NCBI GenBank assembly: GCA_035310125.1
Contig: DATGEP010000320.1
Coordinates: forward strand, 1 to 58,220
Length of the DNA: 58,220 bases
Direction: 5' to 3'
Source of the DNA: DATGEP01 sp035310125
GTDB lineage: Bacteria > Chloroflexota > Ktedonobacteria > Ktedonobacterales > JADMIN01
Shown: in pieces, positions 22,846-29,268 of the stretch
Position numbering within the stretch: the first letter of the stretch is position 1
Layout: each line of letters starts with the position of its first letter
The notes under the pieces: model-generated
Told to the model about the DNA's origin: nothing
Seen by the model: the letters and a program-made list of their open reading frames with translations, nothing else
Database searches by the model: none
Program-made: the position numbers and the translations under genes

Positions 22846-23157
22846 TTAGAACGCCCCCCAGCCTTCCACGACCGTCTTGCCGTCGACGCGGCTGATCTGC
22901 GCCGCGGTGGTCGCCTTCACCGTTGAGCGCTGCGACATGTAGCGCCGGAACACCTTGCGATCATACTGGCGGTTAAGCATGCGCACGAGGTGCGCGGGAT
23001 AGGCGCGGTCGCCGCGAAGCACTTCACGCGTAGCGAGTTCGACCAGCTGCACGAAGTCGGGAGTGGTGATGCTCACGATGTTCGGCACCGCGATAGCTTC
23101 GGGCGTGGTAGGCGCATTGTGGAGCGCCTTGAGCATCTCGAGCGGGTGATGTGTCAT
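22846..23157 (-). CDS. Small protein with the C-terminal VEGWGAF module
   Basis: The product has 103 residues from the ATG at 23157, five bases after GGAGG of the palindrome 23160-23175 (one mismatch in its left arm, leftward reading). The body is helical and basic (LVRMLNRQYDRKVFRRYMSQ). It ends VDGKTVVEGWGAF, shared with the gene at 22216 down to 17 identical DNA bases. Confidence 0.5.
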   Translation of the reverse strand: MTHHPLEMLKALHNAPTTPEAIAVPNIVSITTPDFVQLVELATREVLRGDRAYPAHLVRMLNRQYDRKVFRRYMSQRSTVKATTAAQISRVDGKTVVEGWGAF

Positions 23158-23199
23158 CATTACCTCCATCAGTAAAAACCGCGCGCGTGATAGCGCAAA

Positions 23200-23418
23200 C
23201 TACTCTACGAGTAGCGCAGCGAGCGCTAGGCGCGATGAGTGCATGCTTGGTTCATGCTTGCCGTTGGGCGCCCGTGGTGCGCACCAATACTGGCTAGTCT
23301 TGCCACATGTCGGGCACACGACCCGTTTGTTCCAAGCAAGCACCCATACCTTGTATGCTTGCGCGCTGAGCGCGAGCACACCGGGATACTCGACGAGCTC
23401 GTCGGGTTGGTCGCTCAT
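23200..23418 (-). CDS. Zinc-ribbon small protein, family member 12
   Basis: The product has 72 residues; ATG at 23418 overlaps the stop of a small membrane protein gene as ATGA. VVCPTCGKTSQYWCAPRAPN is followed by MHSSRLALAALLVE. A longer frame to 23514 exists but crosses the membrane gene. Confidence 0.55.
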   Translation of the reverse strand: MSDQPDELVEYPGVLALSAQAYKVWVLAWNKRVVCPTCGKTSQYWCAPRAPNGKHEPSMHSSRLALAALLVE

Positions 23419-23507
23419 AGCTTCGGCACCAGATAGACCCAGAAGAACGGGCTCGCCACGATGCCAATGCACAGGCCGAAGAACCAAAAGAATAGTTTCC
23501 CGATCAT
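23415..23507 (-). CDS. Small single-span membrane protein
   Basis: The product has 30 residues: MIGKLFFWFFGLCIGIVASP then FFWVYLVPKL. The sequence is almost entirely hydrophobic with Lys near each end, as expected of a single inner-membrane helix. It is framed by an ATGA junction to the zinc-ribbon gene downstream. Too small for family assignment. Confidence 0.5.
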   Translation of the reverse strand: MIGKLFFWFFGLCIGIVASPFFWVYLVPKL

Positions 23508-23510
23508 GGC

Positions 23511-23753
23511 TCACACCAATAGTGCAGCGAGCGCGACGCGCTCAGCGTGGAACATGTAGTCGACGTGTTCGATAGTGGCGCACTGAGTGAAGCCAAGCTC
23601 CCCCTTAGTGGGGATGCGCATGAATGTCGCCTTGCCTCGCGCGCACACTGGACATGGGATGGTGAACGCAGCGCGGGCCACAGGAACGGCAACAGCGAAC
23701 CAGTTGATCAGCGTGCCACGTGGCTTGTGCCGCGATTGCGTTCGAGCACCCAT
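23511..23753 (-). CDS. Zinc-ribbon small protein, family member 13
   Basis: The product has 80 residues. ATG at 23753 follows GAGAGGG-TAAC of palindrome 23755-23770. IPCPVCARGKATF is followed, after a long insert, by QCATIEHVDYMFHAERVALAALLV. The Gly after the second Cys is lost (CPVCA), and the third Cys is displaced, making this the most diverged copy. Confidence 0.55.
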   Translation of the reverse strand: MGARTQSRHKPRGTLINWFAVAVPVARAAFTIPCPVCARGKATFMRIPTKGELGFTQCATIEHVDYMFHAERVALAALLV

Positions 23754-23754
23754 G

Positions 23755-23970
23755 TTACCCTCTCAGGTAAGTCAGGGCCGCGCCGCGATTACGTGCGTTG
23801 CGCAGGAGCTCCGCACGTAATCGTCCTCGGATCACATTCGCTGTAGCTAGGCTCAGCTTGTGGTCACGACAGACCTCATTGAACCTGTCCGTGGCCGCGC
23901 GCTCACCCTTTGCCAGGAGAAGTTCGAACAGCTCCGTGACTACGTCATCCGCTATGTTCGCGGGGCGCAT
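23755..23970 (-). CDS. Small helical protein, possible DNA-binding
   Basis: The product has 71 residues. ATG at 23970 follows GGAGGTAACA of palindrome 23973-23988 (one mismatch). It is helical and basic, with FNEVCRDHKLSLATANVIRG and RLRAELLRNARNRG, possibly an HTH. Its stop codon is the TAA of the palindrome that starts the next gene, so one element joins both. Confidence 0.45.
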   Translation of the reverse strand: MRPANIADDVVTELFELLLAKGERAATDRFNEVCRDHKLSLATANVIRGRLRAELLRNARNRGAALTYLRG

Positions 23971-24060
23971 TGTTACCTCCACAAGTAAAGGGACAAAGCG
24001 AGCTGGCCGGGTGGTGGACCGGCCAGCCTTCTTCACCCCTCACTCTTCCTCGGGTGGAAC

Positions 24061-24885
24061 TTATGCGTGCGCGTAGTCCTCGCTGCCGGCTTCCACTGTG
24101 GAAGTCATGCCGCGCGTGGCGCGCTCGATCTCGCGGCGCTCATCCTCGCTCACTGCGAGCGATGGGTCCTCGATCACACCAGCCTTGACCTTGAGCTGGA
24201 TGAGCTCGGCTTCCTTCGTGGACAGCTCGAGCTCTTGAATGCGGTTCTCGATCGCAGCCTCGGCCTGTTGGAGTTGGGCCGAAGGCATGGCCTGCTTCTC
24301 GTCCGTGCCCTCACGAAGACGGGCCATCCTTTTGGAGAGAGCGCGCAGCTCGTCGAGCTCCGTCTTGTCTTCCTTGTCGGCAGGTTGGAGCGCCAGGCGG
24401 ATCTCGTCGCGCGTCATCTGCGTGGGGTGCTTCATCTGCTTGCGCGAGATAGTCACCATGGCGTCGTAGGCCGAAGCCTTCACGCTCGGTGTAGTCTTCG
24501 CCACGTCGACCGCATCATGAAGAACCTGCACGGCATCGACGCCCAAGAAGGCCGGCGTGCCCGCGGCATTGCCGAGCTTGGCAATGGCGTTGAGCTTGGA
24601 CACTTGGGCGGCATCGCTCGCCTTGCTGTCACCCGCAGTGGCGTGAACATGCGTCTCGCGCAAGCCCTTCTGGTATGCCTCCCAGATTTCCTTGCCGTCG
24701 TTCGACCCCTTGCTGGCGTCATACGAGCCACGCATCGCAGCACCGAGCACCGCGAAGCCGAGCTCCACTCGGGTAGACTTGCCGCGGCCTTCGAGCTTAC
24801 CCAGCTCGGTAACTTCATCATAAAGAACACCATAAGAAGCCGATGGCGCGTTGGATTGCGCGGTAGTCGTGACATGCGCGTTCAT
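24061..24885 (-). CDS. Abundant-type early phage protein, unknown function
   Basis: The product has 274 residues from ATG 24885 with GGAG seven bases upstream; the 5' extension to 25005 is leader. An ordered N-terminal half (VTELGKLEGRGKSTRVELGF, SYDASKGSNDGKEIWEAYQK) is followed by an acidic coiled-coil-prone half (ADKEDKTELDELRALSKRMA, IENRIQELELSTKEAELIQL). It has its own leader with CCACCACA and CCCACCCA elements and is the first large gene of the arm. No family recognised. Palindrome at 24797. Confidence 0.5.
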   Translation of the reverse strand: MNAHVTTTAQSNAPSASYGVLYDEVTELGKLEGRGKSTRVELGFAVLGAAMRGSYDASKGSNDGKEIWEAYQKGLRETHVHATAGDSKASDAAQVSKLNAIAKLGNAAGTPAFLGVDAVQVLHDAVDVAKTTPSVKASAYDAMVTISRKQMKHPTQMTRDEIRLALQPADKEDKTELDELRALSKRMARLREGTDEKQAMPSAQLQQAEAAIENRIQELELSTKEAELIQLKVKAGVIEDPSLAVSEDERREIERATRGMTSTVEAGSEDYAHA

Positions 24886-24973
24886 TAGAATACTCCGGAT
24901 TGGCAGTTGCTGTGGGTGGGAAAGGCACGGCATTGTGTGGTGGGTTGCCGTGGTAGTCGTGGTGGTTGTGCTG

Positions 24974-25002
24974 AGATTGAGTCTGATTTGTGACCGTGTC
25001 AA
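24974..25002 (-). promoter_or_regulatory. Weak putative promoter for the gene at 24061
   Basis: Reading leftward TTGACA is followed after 17 bases by CAATCT, a poor -10. The downstream leader is rich in ACCACCAC. The TTGACA match alone makes it notable. Confidence 0.3.
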
Positions 25003-25058
25003 CAAGCATCAGACTAGGTAGAACTACGTATCCCCGCTATTCACATTTGAATTGAACT

Positions 25059-25250
25059 TTAGCGAGCCGCTTCCATCGGACGATAGGTGCGCGATAGGCA
25101 GAACATGAACGTGAAGCGCCCGAGCTTCACGAAGCGCAGCCCGCCAACGCGACGAGTGCTAAAGTTGAGCGAGCCAGTGAAGGGCCTTGCGATCGCGCTA
25201 GCACAGCGCTGCACAAGTAAGAGCTCGGCAGGGATCATCTTGGGGTTCAT
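25059..25250 (-). CDS. Small basic protein, unknown function
   Basis: The product has 63 residues. ATG at 25250 lies two bases after palindrome 25253-25268 (GAGGTAACG), which supports a real gene. It is basic and strand-rich (SLNFSTRRVGGLRFVKLGRF). No family known. Confidence 0.45.
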   Translation of the reverse strand: MNPKMIPAELLLVQRCASAIARPFTGSLNFSTRRVGGLRFVKLGRFTFMFCLSRTYRPMEAAR

Positions 25251-25257
25251 CGTTACC

Positions 25258-25782
25258 TCACTGGGTAATGCCGTGCGCTAGGTTTGCGGCCTCAGCTGGG
25301 TCCATTCCTTGAGCGAGTAGCTCGTTGTAACGCTCCTCGCGCTCGAGCTCGTCGTCATCTGGCTCATAAGTTTCCGCCATCTCAGGCGGCAGCGGCTCAT
25401 TTGTGGGCATGACCACATGTGGTGACGCCTGTTCGCGAACATGCGTAACATATCCCTGGGGGGTATGTTCGCTAGTTTGCGTAACGGCGTATGGTGACGC
25501 CTGTTCGCGAACATGCGTAACAGGCTTCTTTCCGCGGAGCTTGTCACGGTAGCGCTGCATGCGCTCACGTGCAGCCTTGCGCGCCTCGTCCGATTTTAGC
25601 TTTGCGGCGTATTCGGCAGGAGAAGTGAGGCCTGCGGCCTCCATTTCGGCCAGATGGACCACAAGAGCGCCTACTAAAAGGTATCGCTCGCGTAGATCCG
25701 GGTCCACTACGATGCTGAAATGGCGCAGAAGCTCCCTGAGCATCGGTTCTTCGGCAGTCGATAGGTATTTCGGGTTAATCAT
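25258..25782 (-). CDS. Protein encoded across the iteron repeats, unknown function
   Basis: The product has 174 residues. The N-terminal 60 residues are helical (MLRELLRHFSIVVDPDLRER), then a basic stretch ARKAARERMQRYRDKLRGKK. The middle contains a repeated VTHVREQASP caused by the 30-bp DNA direct repeat at 25421 and 25493. The C-terminus is acidic and ends AEAANLAHGITQ. Because the repeats continue upstream into the A+T-rich control region, this could be the protein that binds them, as initiators often do; there is no direct evidence. Confidence 0.5.
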   Translation of the reverse strand: MINPKYLSTAEEPMLRELLRHFSIVVDPDLRERYLLVGALVVHLAEMEAAGLTSPAEYAAKLKSDEARKAARERMQRYRDKLRGKKPVTHVREQASPYAVTQTSEHTPQGYVTHVREQASPHVVMPTNEPLPPEMAETYEPDDDELEREERYNELLAQGMDPAEAANLAHGITQ

Positions 25783-26110
25783 GGCTGTTCGTCCTGTTCG
25801 CGTAACGGTGTGCGTTACGTAACATGCGTAACAGGGTATTTCAAGGGGTCTTTTCTTATAATATCACAAAAATTGTTGTGTGTTTATAGGCACTTAGCTT
25901 ATTACTAATTATAAAGAGCCAAATGAACGACAAATATACCTAGGCTGTTCGCGTAACACGTTACGTGCGCGGTAGGCTGTAGCAGATGTTACGCGAACAT
26001 GGTGACGTAACGTTCGCTTCATATAGTATATATATTGAAATCTTAGTTTATAATTATAATATATATAGATAGAGAGCCTGTTACGCCTGTTCGCGAACTG
26101 CCGTAACAGG
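25421..26110. repeat. Iteron-like repeat cluster with A+T-rich tracts: candidate replication origin or switch
   Basis: Variants of TGTTCGCGAACATGCGTAAC recur. Two identical 30-bp copies lie at 25421-25450 and 25493-25522, and a diverged copy at 25466-25485. TGTTCGCGTAAC is at 25795 and 25946, with its inverse at 25987. GTTACGTAACATGCGTAAC is at 25814. CCTGTTACG and CGTAACAGG flank TTCGCGAA at 26077-26110. A+T-rich stretches at 25836-25935 and 26018-26075 interrupt the array. Repeats plus an unwinding-prone tract at the divergence of the two arms suit an origin; operators of a genetic switch are the alternative. Confidence 0.6.
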
Positions 26111-26134
26111 TTGGCAGTCTATCAACTGCCGAAC

Positions 26135-26347
26135 CTACCAACCCCCCTTGCCGCTCCGAAAGTCGCGGTCCCAGTATTTCATGGCCTTCACAGGCCTGCC
26201 GGCCTCACAGTAAGTCCGAACCGGAGCGTTCGAAGCTTCGAACACCCGAAACGCATGGATATGCTCGATTGCAAGCTTTGGCGCTTGCGGCCTAGCAACA
26301 AACGAAGTGATCGAAATGTCAGCGCGCGTGAGTGCATTGAAGCGCAT
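26135..26347 (-). CDS. First gene of the leftward arm, small protein
   Basis: The product has 70 residues. ATG at 26347 is four bases after palindrome 26352-26367, as for twelve other leftward genes. It is basic, with RFNALTRADISITSFVARPQ and YCEAGRPVKAMKYWDRDFRS. An inverted repeat GTTCGAAGCTTCGAAC lies in it at about 26228-26243. No family recognised. Confidence 0.45.
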   Translation of the reverse strand: MRFNALTRADISITSFVARPQAPKLAIEHIHAFRVFEASNAPVRTYCEAGRPVKAMKYWDRDFRSGKGGW

Positions 26348-26367
26348 GGTCTTACCCCGCTCGGTAA

Positions 26368-26899
26368 ATTGACAAACGCTCGGAGCCTAGTGCGGCTCCG
26401 AGCAATATTGGTGCCCCGCGTCTCTCACACGCGAGGGCTTTCATCCTTGCCCCTCCCTTGCCTTTCGGGCCTCGATAGGCCCTATCGCTTTAGGAGCGGG
26501 TATCGCCTGGAACTCAGTCCCAGGGAGCCATTGCGAGCCGGGCGCTTTCGCGGGAGGGCTCGGACCGGCTTCGCTCCCCAGCTTTCCCAAGCTCCCGGTA
26601 TCCTTCGGGTGCGTGGTAGGCTAGGCATGAAGCCTGTGGCGCGCGGCACTTCGGGATGGAGACTTCGAACACCCTAGACCGACTAGAAGCCAGACCTTTT
26701 CGGCGCTTCGGTCGGAGGGCGGGCTATAGGGCGGTTCCGACACCCTAGGAGCTGAGTGAATAGAGGCCGGCTACCCCACCGGGTAAGCGCCCAACGGGGG
26801 GAGGGGGGGTCGGCGCTCTTTAGGTGTTTGAAAAATATATAGGACCCAAAAACCCGAGCCTACTTAAATACCATAGTAAAACTACTCACAAAACCCCTA
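26368..26899. other. Hairpin-rich non-coding control region
   Basis: I see no convincing gene in these 530 bases. Strong stems are GCTCGGAGCC/GGCTCCGAGC (26378-26403), GGGCCT/AGGCCC (26467-26482) and CGAGCC/GGCTCG (26534-26562). A G-rich run (G6-A-G7) lies near 26796-26809, then the sequence turns A+T-rich before the rightward promoter. A palindrome with one mismatch is at 26771. It could encode a structured RNA or hold switch elements. I could not fit it to tRNA, tmRNA or RNase P. Confidence 0.45.
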
Positions 26900-26928
26900 T
26901 TGACATACTAATTACCACCATATACATA
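26900..26928 (+). promoter_or_regulatory. Main rightward sigma70-type promoter
   Basis: TTGACA, 17 bases, TACATA (an overlapping TATACA has a 15-base spacer). The surrounding AAACCCCTATTGACATACTA closely resembles AAACCCACTATTGACATAGT at the leftward promoter 11516-11544. It precedes the first rightward gene by 39 bases. Confidence 0.65.
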
Positions 26929-26966
26929 GAACCAAACCACCCATTACACCCCACCACGGTGTTTCC

Positions 26967-27101
26967 ATGAAAACTTTGCTCGACGTCGCCGGTAAGGCGA
27001 CGATCGCCCTTATGGGCGCGTGTGCAGTAATCCTTGGCGTAGGAGTTGCTATCGCCTGGGCCTGCTTCGTTTTCAGCCTCTTGACTGACCTCGTGCGCTG
27101 A
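26967..27101 (+). CDS. Small membrane protein
   Basis: The product has 44 residues. MKTLLDVAGKATIALMGACA leads into a hydrophobic helix (VILGVGVAIAWACFVFSLLT). It is the first rightward gene after the promoter at 26900. Its leader has CCCCACCACGG before GTTTCC-ATG and no clear Shine-Dalgarno. Function unknown. Confidence 0.55.
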   Translation: MKTLLDVAGKATIALMGACAVILGVGVAIAWACFVFSLLTDLVR

Positions 27102-27102
27102 G

Positions 27103-27195
27103 ATGCTTCGCTTCCTAGCCGCCGGGCCCTACGTGCTCGTGGTAGGCCTGATCGCGCTCGAGCTCCTCGCGCACCTCTACGGTGCCGTCCAGTGA
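27103..27195 (+). CDS. Very small membrane protein
   Basis: The product has 30 residues: MLRFLAAGPYVLVVGLIALE then LLAHLYGAVQ, one membrane helix. It starts one base after the preceding stop and ends in a GTGA overlap with the next gene, so translation is coupled. Confidence 0.5.
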   Translation: MLRFLAAGPYVLVVGLIALELLAHLYGAVQ

Positions 27196-27476
27196 CGCCG
27201 CGCATCGAGCAGACATGGAGCCGCCACTGCGCAAGGGTGCTTTCGAAGGCACCGCCCCGCGGCCCGTTCGAGTTCCTGCTAATCAAATCAGGCGACGACG
27301 CCGGCTGCTACACGCTAAGCCAGGTCACCAACACGATCTACGAGCTCATCGCCGGTTACTGCGCAATCGGGAACCACTCTTACCCAACGAAGATCGCACA
27401 GGTGTCCGAGGACCGCTGGGCGGATCTGCAGCTGCTTGCGATCGCCGGGCTCGGGGAGTATTGGCATGTCGGCTGA
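27192..27476 (+). CDS. Small protein, first of the LQLL trio
   Basis: The product has 94 residues and starts with GTG (GTGA overlap). After a basic N-terminus, FEFLLIKSGDDAGCYTLSQV suggests strands, and the end has EDRWADLQLLAIAGLGEYW. The W-x-x-L-Q-L-L-x-x-A helix recurs in the next two genes. No known family. Confidence 0.5.
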   Translation: MTPRIEQTWSRHCARVLSKAPPRGPFEFLLIKSGDDAGCYTLSQVTNTIYELIAGYCAIGNHSYPTKIAQVSEDRWADLQLLAIAGLGEYWHVG

Positions 27477-27714
27477 GCGATCAATAATCTTCATCCACCC
27501 GCACGGCTCGAAGGTGGCGTTCACGCAGACGCCGCGCTGGAAGTTCTGGTGGTGGTTCCTTGGCATGCCGCCGGCATGGGTGTTCCTGCCGGCCTACGCA
27601 TACGTCGCCCGGCCGAAAGTCAAACCCGGCACGCGCGAGAGCGAGTGGTCGAAGTTGCAGCTGCTCGTGCTCGCCGACCGGGCCCACATGTGGGAGTGCC
27701 GCTGGTATGACTAA
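27466..27714 (+). CDS. Small protein, second of the LQLL trio
   Basis: The product has 82 residues. ATG at 27466 overlaps the upstream gene by 11 bases with GGGGAG before it. It contains IIFIHPHGSKVAFTQTPRWK, a Trp/Phe-rich middle, and ESEWSKLQLLVLADRAHMW. Confidence 0.5.
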   Translation: MSAERSIIFIHPHGSKVAFTQTPRWKFWWWFLGMPPAWVFLPAYAYVARPKVKPGTRESEWSKLQLLVLADRAHMWECRWYD

Positions 27715-27946
27715 GGTGGTCGAGTTCATCCTGACTGGCTTATTGGTCGTAGAGGCTGAGGTATATTGCTACACCAACGCGTCTGAATACGATGTGCGGC
27801 TGCTAGCTAAATTCGACACGCCGCTACGGCATTATGGCGGGCAGCTGTCGGTATTTGGCAGGCCAGTGGCCTTCGCAGATGCGGACATGTGGGCACGCCT
27901 ACAGCTGCTAGTGCTCGCTGGGCACGCCACCCATCTCACTATCTAA
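27707..27946 (+). CDS. Small protein, third of the LQLL trio
   Basis: The product has 79 residues, starting at ATG 27707 inside the previous gene's last codons. It contains VEFILTGLLVVEAEVYCYTN, a GRPVAFADADMWARLQLLVL helix and a His-ending tail. Same layout as its two neighbours, so the three arose by tandem duplication and diverged. Confidence 0.5.
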   Translation: MTKVVEFILTGLLVVEAEVYCYTNASEYDVRLLAKFDTPLRHYGGQLSVFGRPVAFADADMWARLQLLVLAGHATHLTI

Positions 27947-28031
27947 ACCCCACCAAAACCATAGGTATTCCATACCAAAACAGGAGGCAAACAGACGCGG
28001 TAAGTGACTGAAAATAAAGGATAAAACGGGA

Positions 28032-28060
28032 TTGACATGGCCCGCCACCCATGACTATCT
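28032..28060 (+). promoter_or_regulatory. Possible rightward promoter
   Basis: TTGACA, 17 bases, CTATCT. The gap 27947-28112 otherwise holds an A-rich leader with an AGGAGG not followed by a start codon. It precedes the HTH gene at 28113. Moderate match only. Confidence 0.35.
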
Positions 28061-28112
28061 CAGCTTCGAACACCACCACGACAGCGTCGTCCACCACCCA
28101 GGACCACCACGA

Positions 28113-28439
28113 ATGTCAGCATCAATTGAGCTGCTCACCACCAAGCAGCTTGCAGAAGTCCTCTCAGTGTCTGTGCTCACTCTGGCCGAGTGGCGGCGCC
28201 TCGAGCGCGGCCCGAAATTTACCCGGCTCGGTAAGAACATCTACTACCGCGCTGAGGACATTCGCGCCTGGGTCGAGGATAACCTCGACGACAAGCCGCG
28301 CAAGAAATCCACGACCGGGGCGCACCCTCAAGCGACGGACCCCGTTGGCGTGGCATCGGCGGGCGGCGGGCATTTCTCTCCGGTGTCCGCCGCCGCGCCT
28401 TCAACCCACCCTGCAGTCTCAGGAACCCCCACCCCATGA
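28113..28439 (+). CDS. MerR/excisionase-type helix-turn-helix protein
   Basis: The product has 108 residues. LLTTKQLAEVLSVSVLTLAE, then WRRLERGPKFTRLGKNIYYR and AEDIRAWVEDN, is the HTH_17 layout: an HTH, a wing with the RLG-x-x-IYYR strand, then a helix. The Pro/Ala-rich tail looks disordered. Such proteins act as excisionases or regulators. A TTACC-N6-GGTAA palindrome (28219) lies in the codons of KFTRLGK. It is a candidate for reading the phage operators. Confidence 0.75.
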   Translation: MSASIELLTTKQLAEVLSVSVLTLAEWRRLERGPKFTRLGKNIYYRAEDIRAWVEDNLDDKPRKKSTTGAHPQATDPVGVASAGGGHFSPVSAAAPSTHPAVSGTPTP

Positions 28440-28837
28440 ACGAATTTTTCAGCACCACGCCCGTAGAGCTCGGCGGCGTCGCGCTCCTCGCTGCGCTCTT
28501 GGTTGGCTGGCTCTATGAGCGCCACCTCAAGGGCCTACACGAGGTGTCAGCCGATAGCCTCGCGAATGAACTTGTCGGTGTTCTCAATTCCCTCGGTTCA
28601 AAGGTCACATACCTCCATGGCGCGGTCCATGAGGTCCACAGCGCCGTCGAGGATCTCCACGATGCGCACATGGACACGCATGAGGAGGTCACCGGCGCGG
28701 TCGCTGGTGCCATGAACGCCGTGGCGAAGACCGTCACCAACCTCGCCAACGCTCCGGTGCCGGCCGCGCCGGTCACAAGCCCCGTCAAGGCTGCACCGGC
28801 GGTCGAAGCTTCCGCCAAGCCGAGCAACAGCAAATAG
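28436..28837 (+). CDS. Membrane-anchored coiled-coil protein
   Basis: The product has 133 residues in an ATGA overlap with the HTH gene. A membrane helix (VELGGVALLAALLVGWLYER) is followed by a His-rich amphipathic segment (LHGAVHEVHSAVEDLHDAHM) and an Ala/Pro tail. It could be a membrane adaptor; the function is unknown. Confidence 0.5.
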   Translation: MNEFFSTTPVELGGVALLAALLVGWLYERHLKGLHEVSADSLANELVGVLNSLGSKVTYLHGAVHEVHSAVEDLHDAHMDTHEEVTGAVAGAMNAVAKTVTNLANAPVPAAPVTSPVKAAPAVEASAKPSNSK

Positions 28838-28838
28838 C

Positions 28839-29135
28839 GTGGACAACTCGGGTTCCCAGTTTGTTCCCGAAGCGGCCAGCCCGTATTGGCGATCATACGA
28901 GCTGCAGATCCCCGGCACCTGTGATGAAGTCCTCAAGGTTGACCTAGATCAGCAGATCGTATTCTTCCTCAAGTTGCTACCCTGGGGCAGCAGGGTCCAC
29001 TCACTGCCGATCGTCGAGATGTATGACAAGGACGAGTCGCCCACCACCGACAAGTCCAAAGCCCATCTCGTCTACTGCGGCACCATGATCAATGGTGCGG
29101 CTCGCGTGTATGTCTATAAGCCGACGCACCACTGA
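28839..29135 (+). CDS. Small protein, unknown function
   Basis: The product has 98 residues from GTG 28839, one base after the previous stop. It is strand-rich with YELQIPGTCDEVLKVDLDQQ and VYCGTMINGAARVYVYKP. No family recognised. The following gap 29136-29268 holds only a GC-rich hairpin region and the next ribosome site. Confidence 0.45.
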   Translation: MDNSGSQFVPEAASPYWRSYELQIPGTCDEVLKVDLDQQIVFFLKLLPWGSRVHSLPIVEMYDKDESPTTDKSKAHLVYCGTMINGAARVYVYKPTHH

Positions 29136-29268
29136 GGATCCGAGGCGGGATTAAAACACCCGGGCCCCTAATGAAAATCGCCGGATACTGCCCGGCGCCT
29201 CGGAATTGCTACCGCGCCACCACCGCGGATCGACAATCACCCCCTCTGCTTCCCACCCAGGAGCTACC

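Noticed and set aside
25421..26110. CRISPR array
   Set aside because: The repeats are irregularly spaced, occur in both orientations and partly lie inside a gene. No cas gene is present.
26600..26760. tRNA-like TTCGAA loop in the non-coding region
   Set aside because: Neither strand gives a paired T arm, anticodon arm and acceptor stem around the loop.
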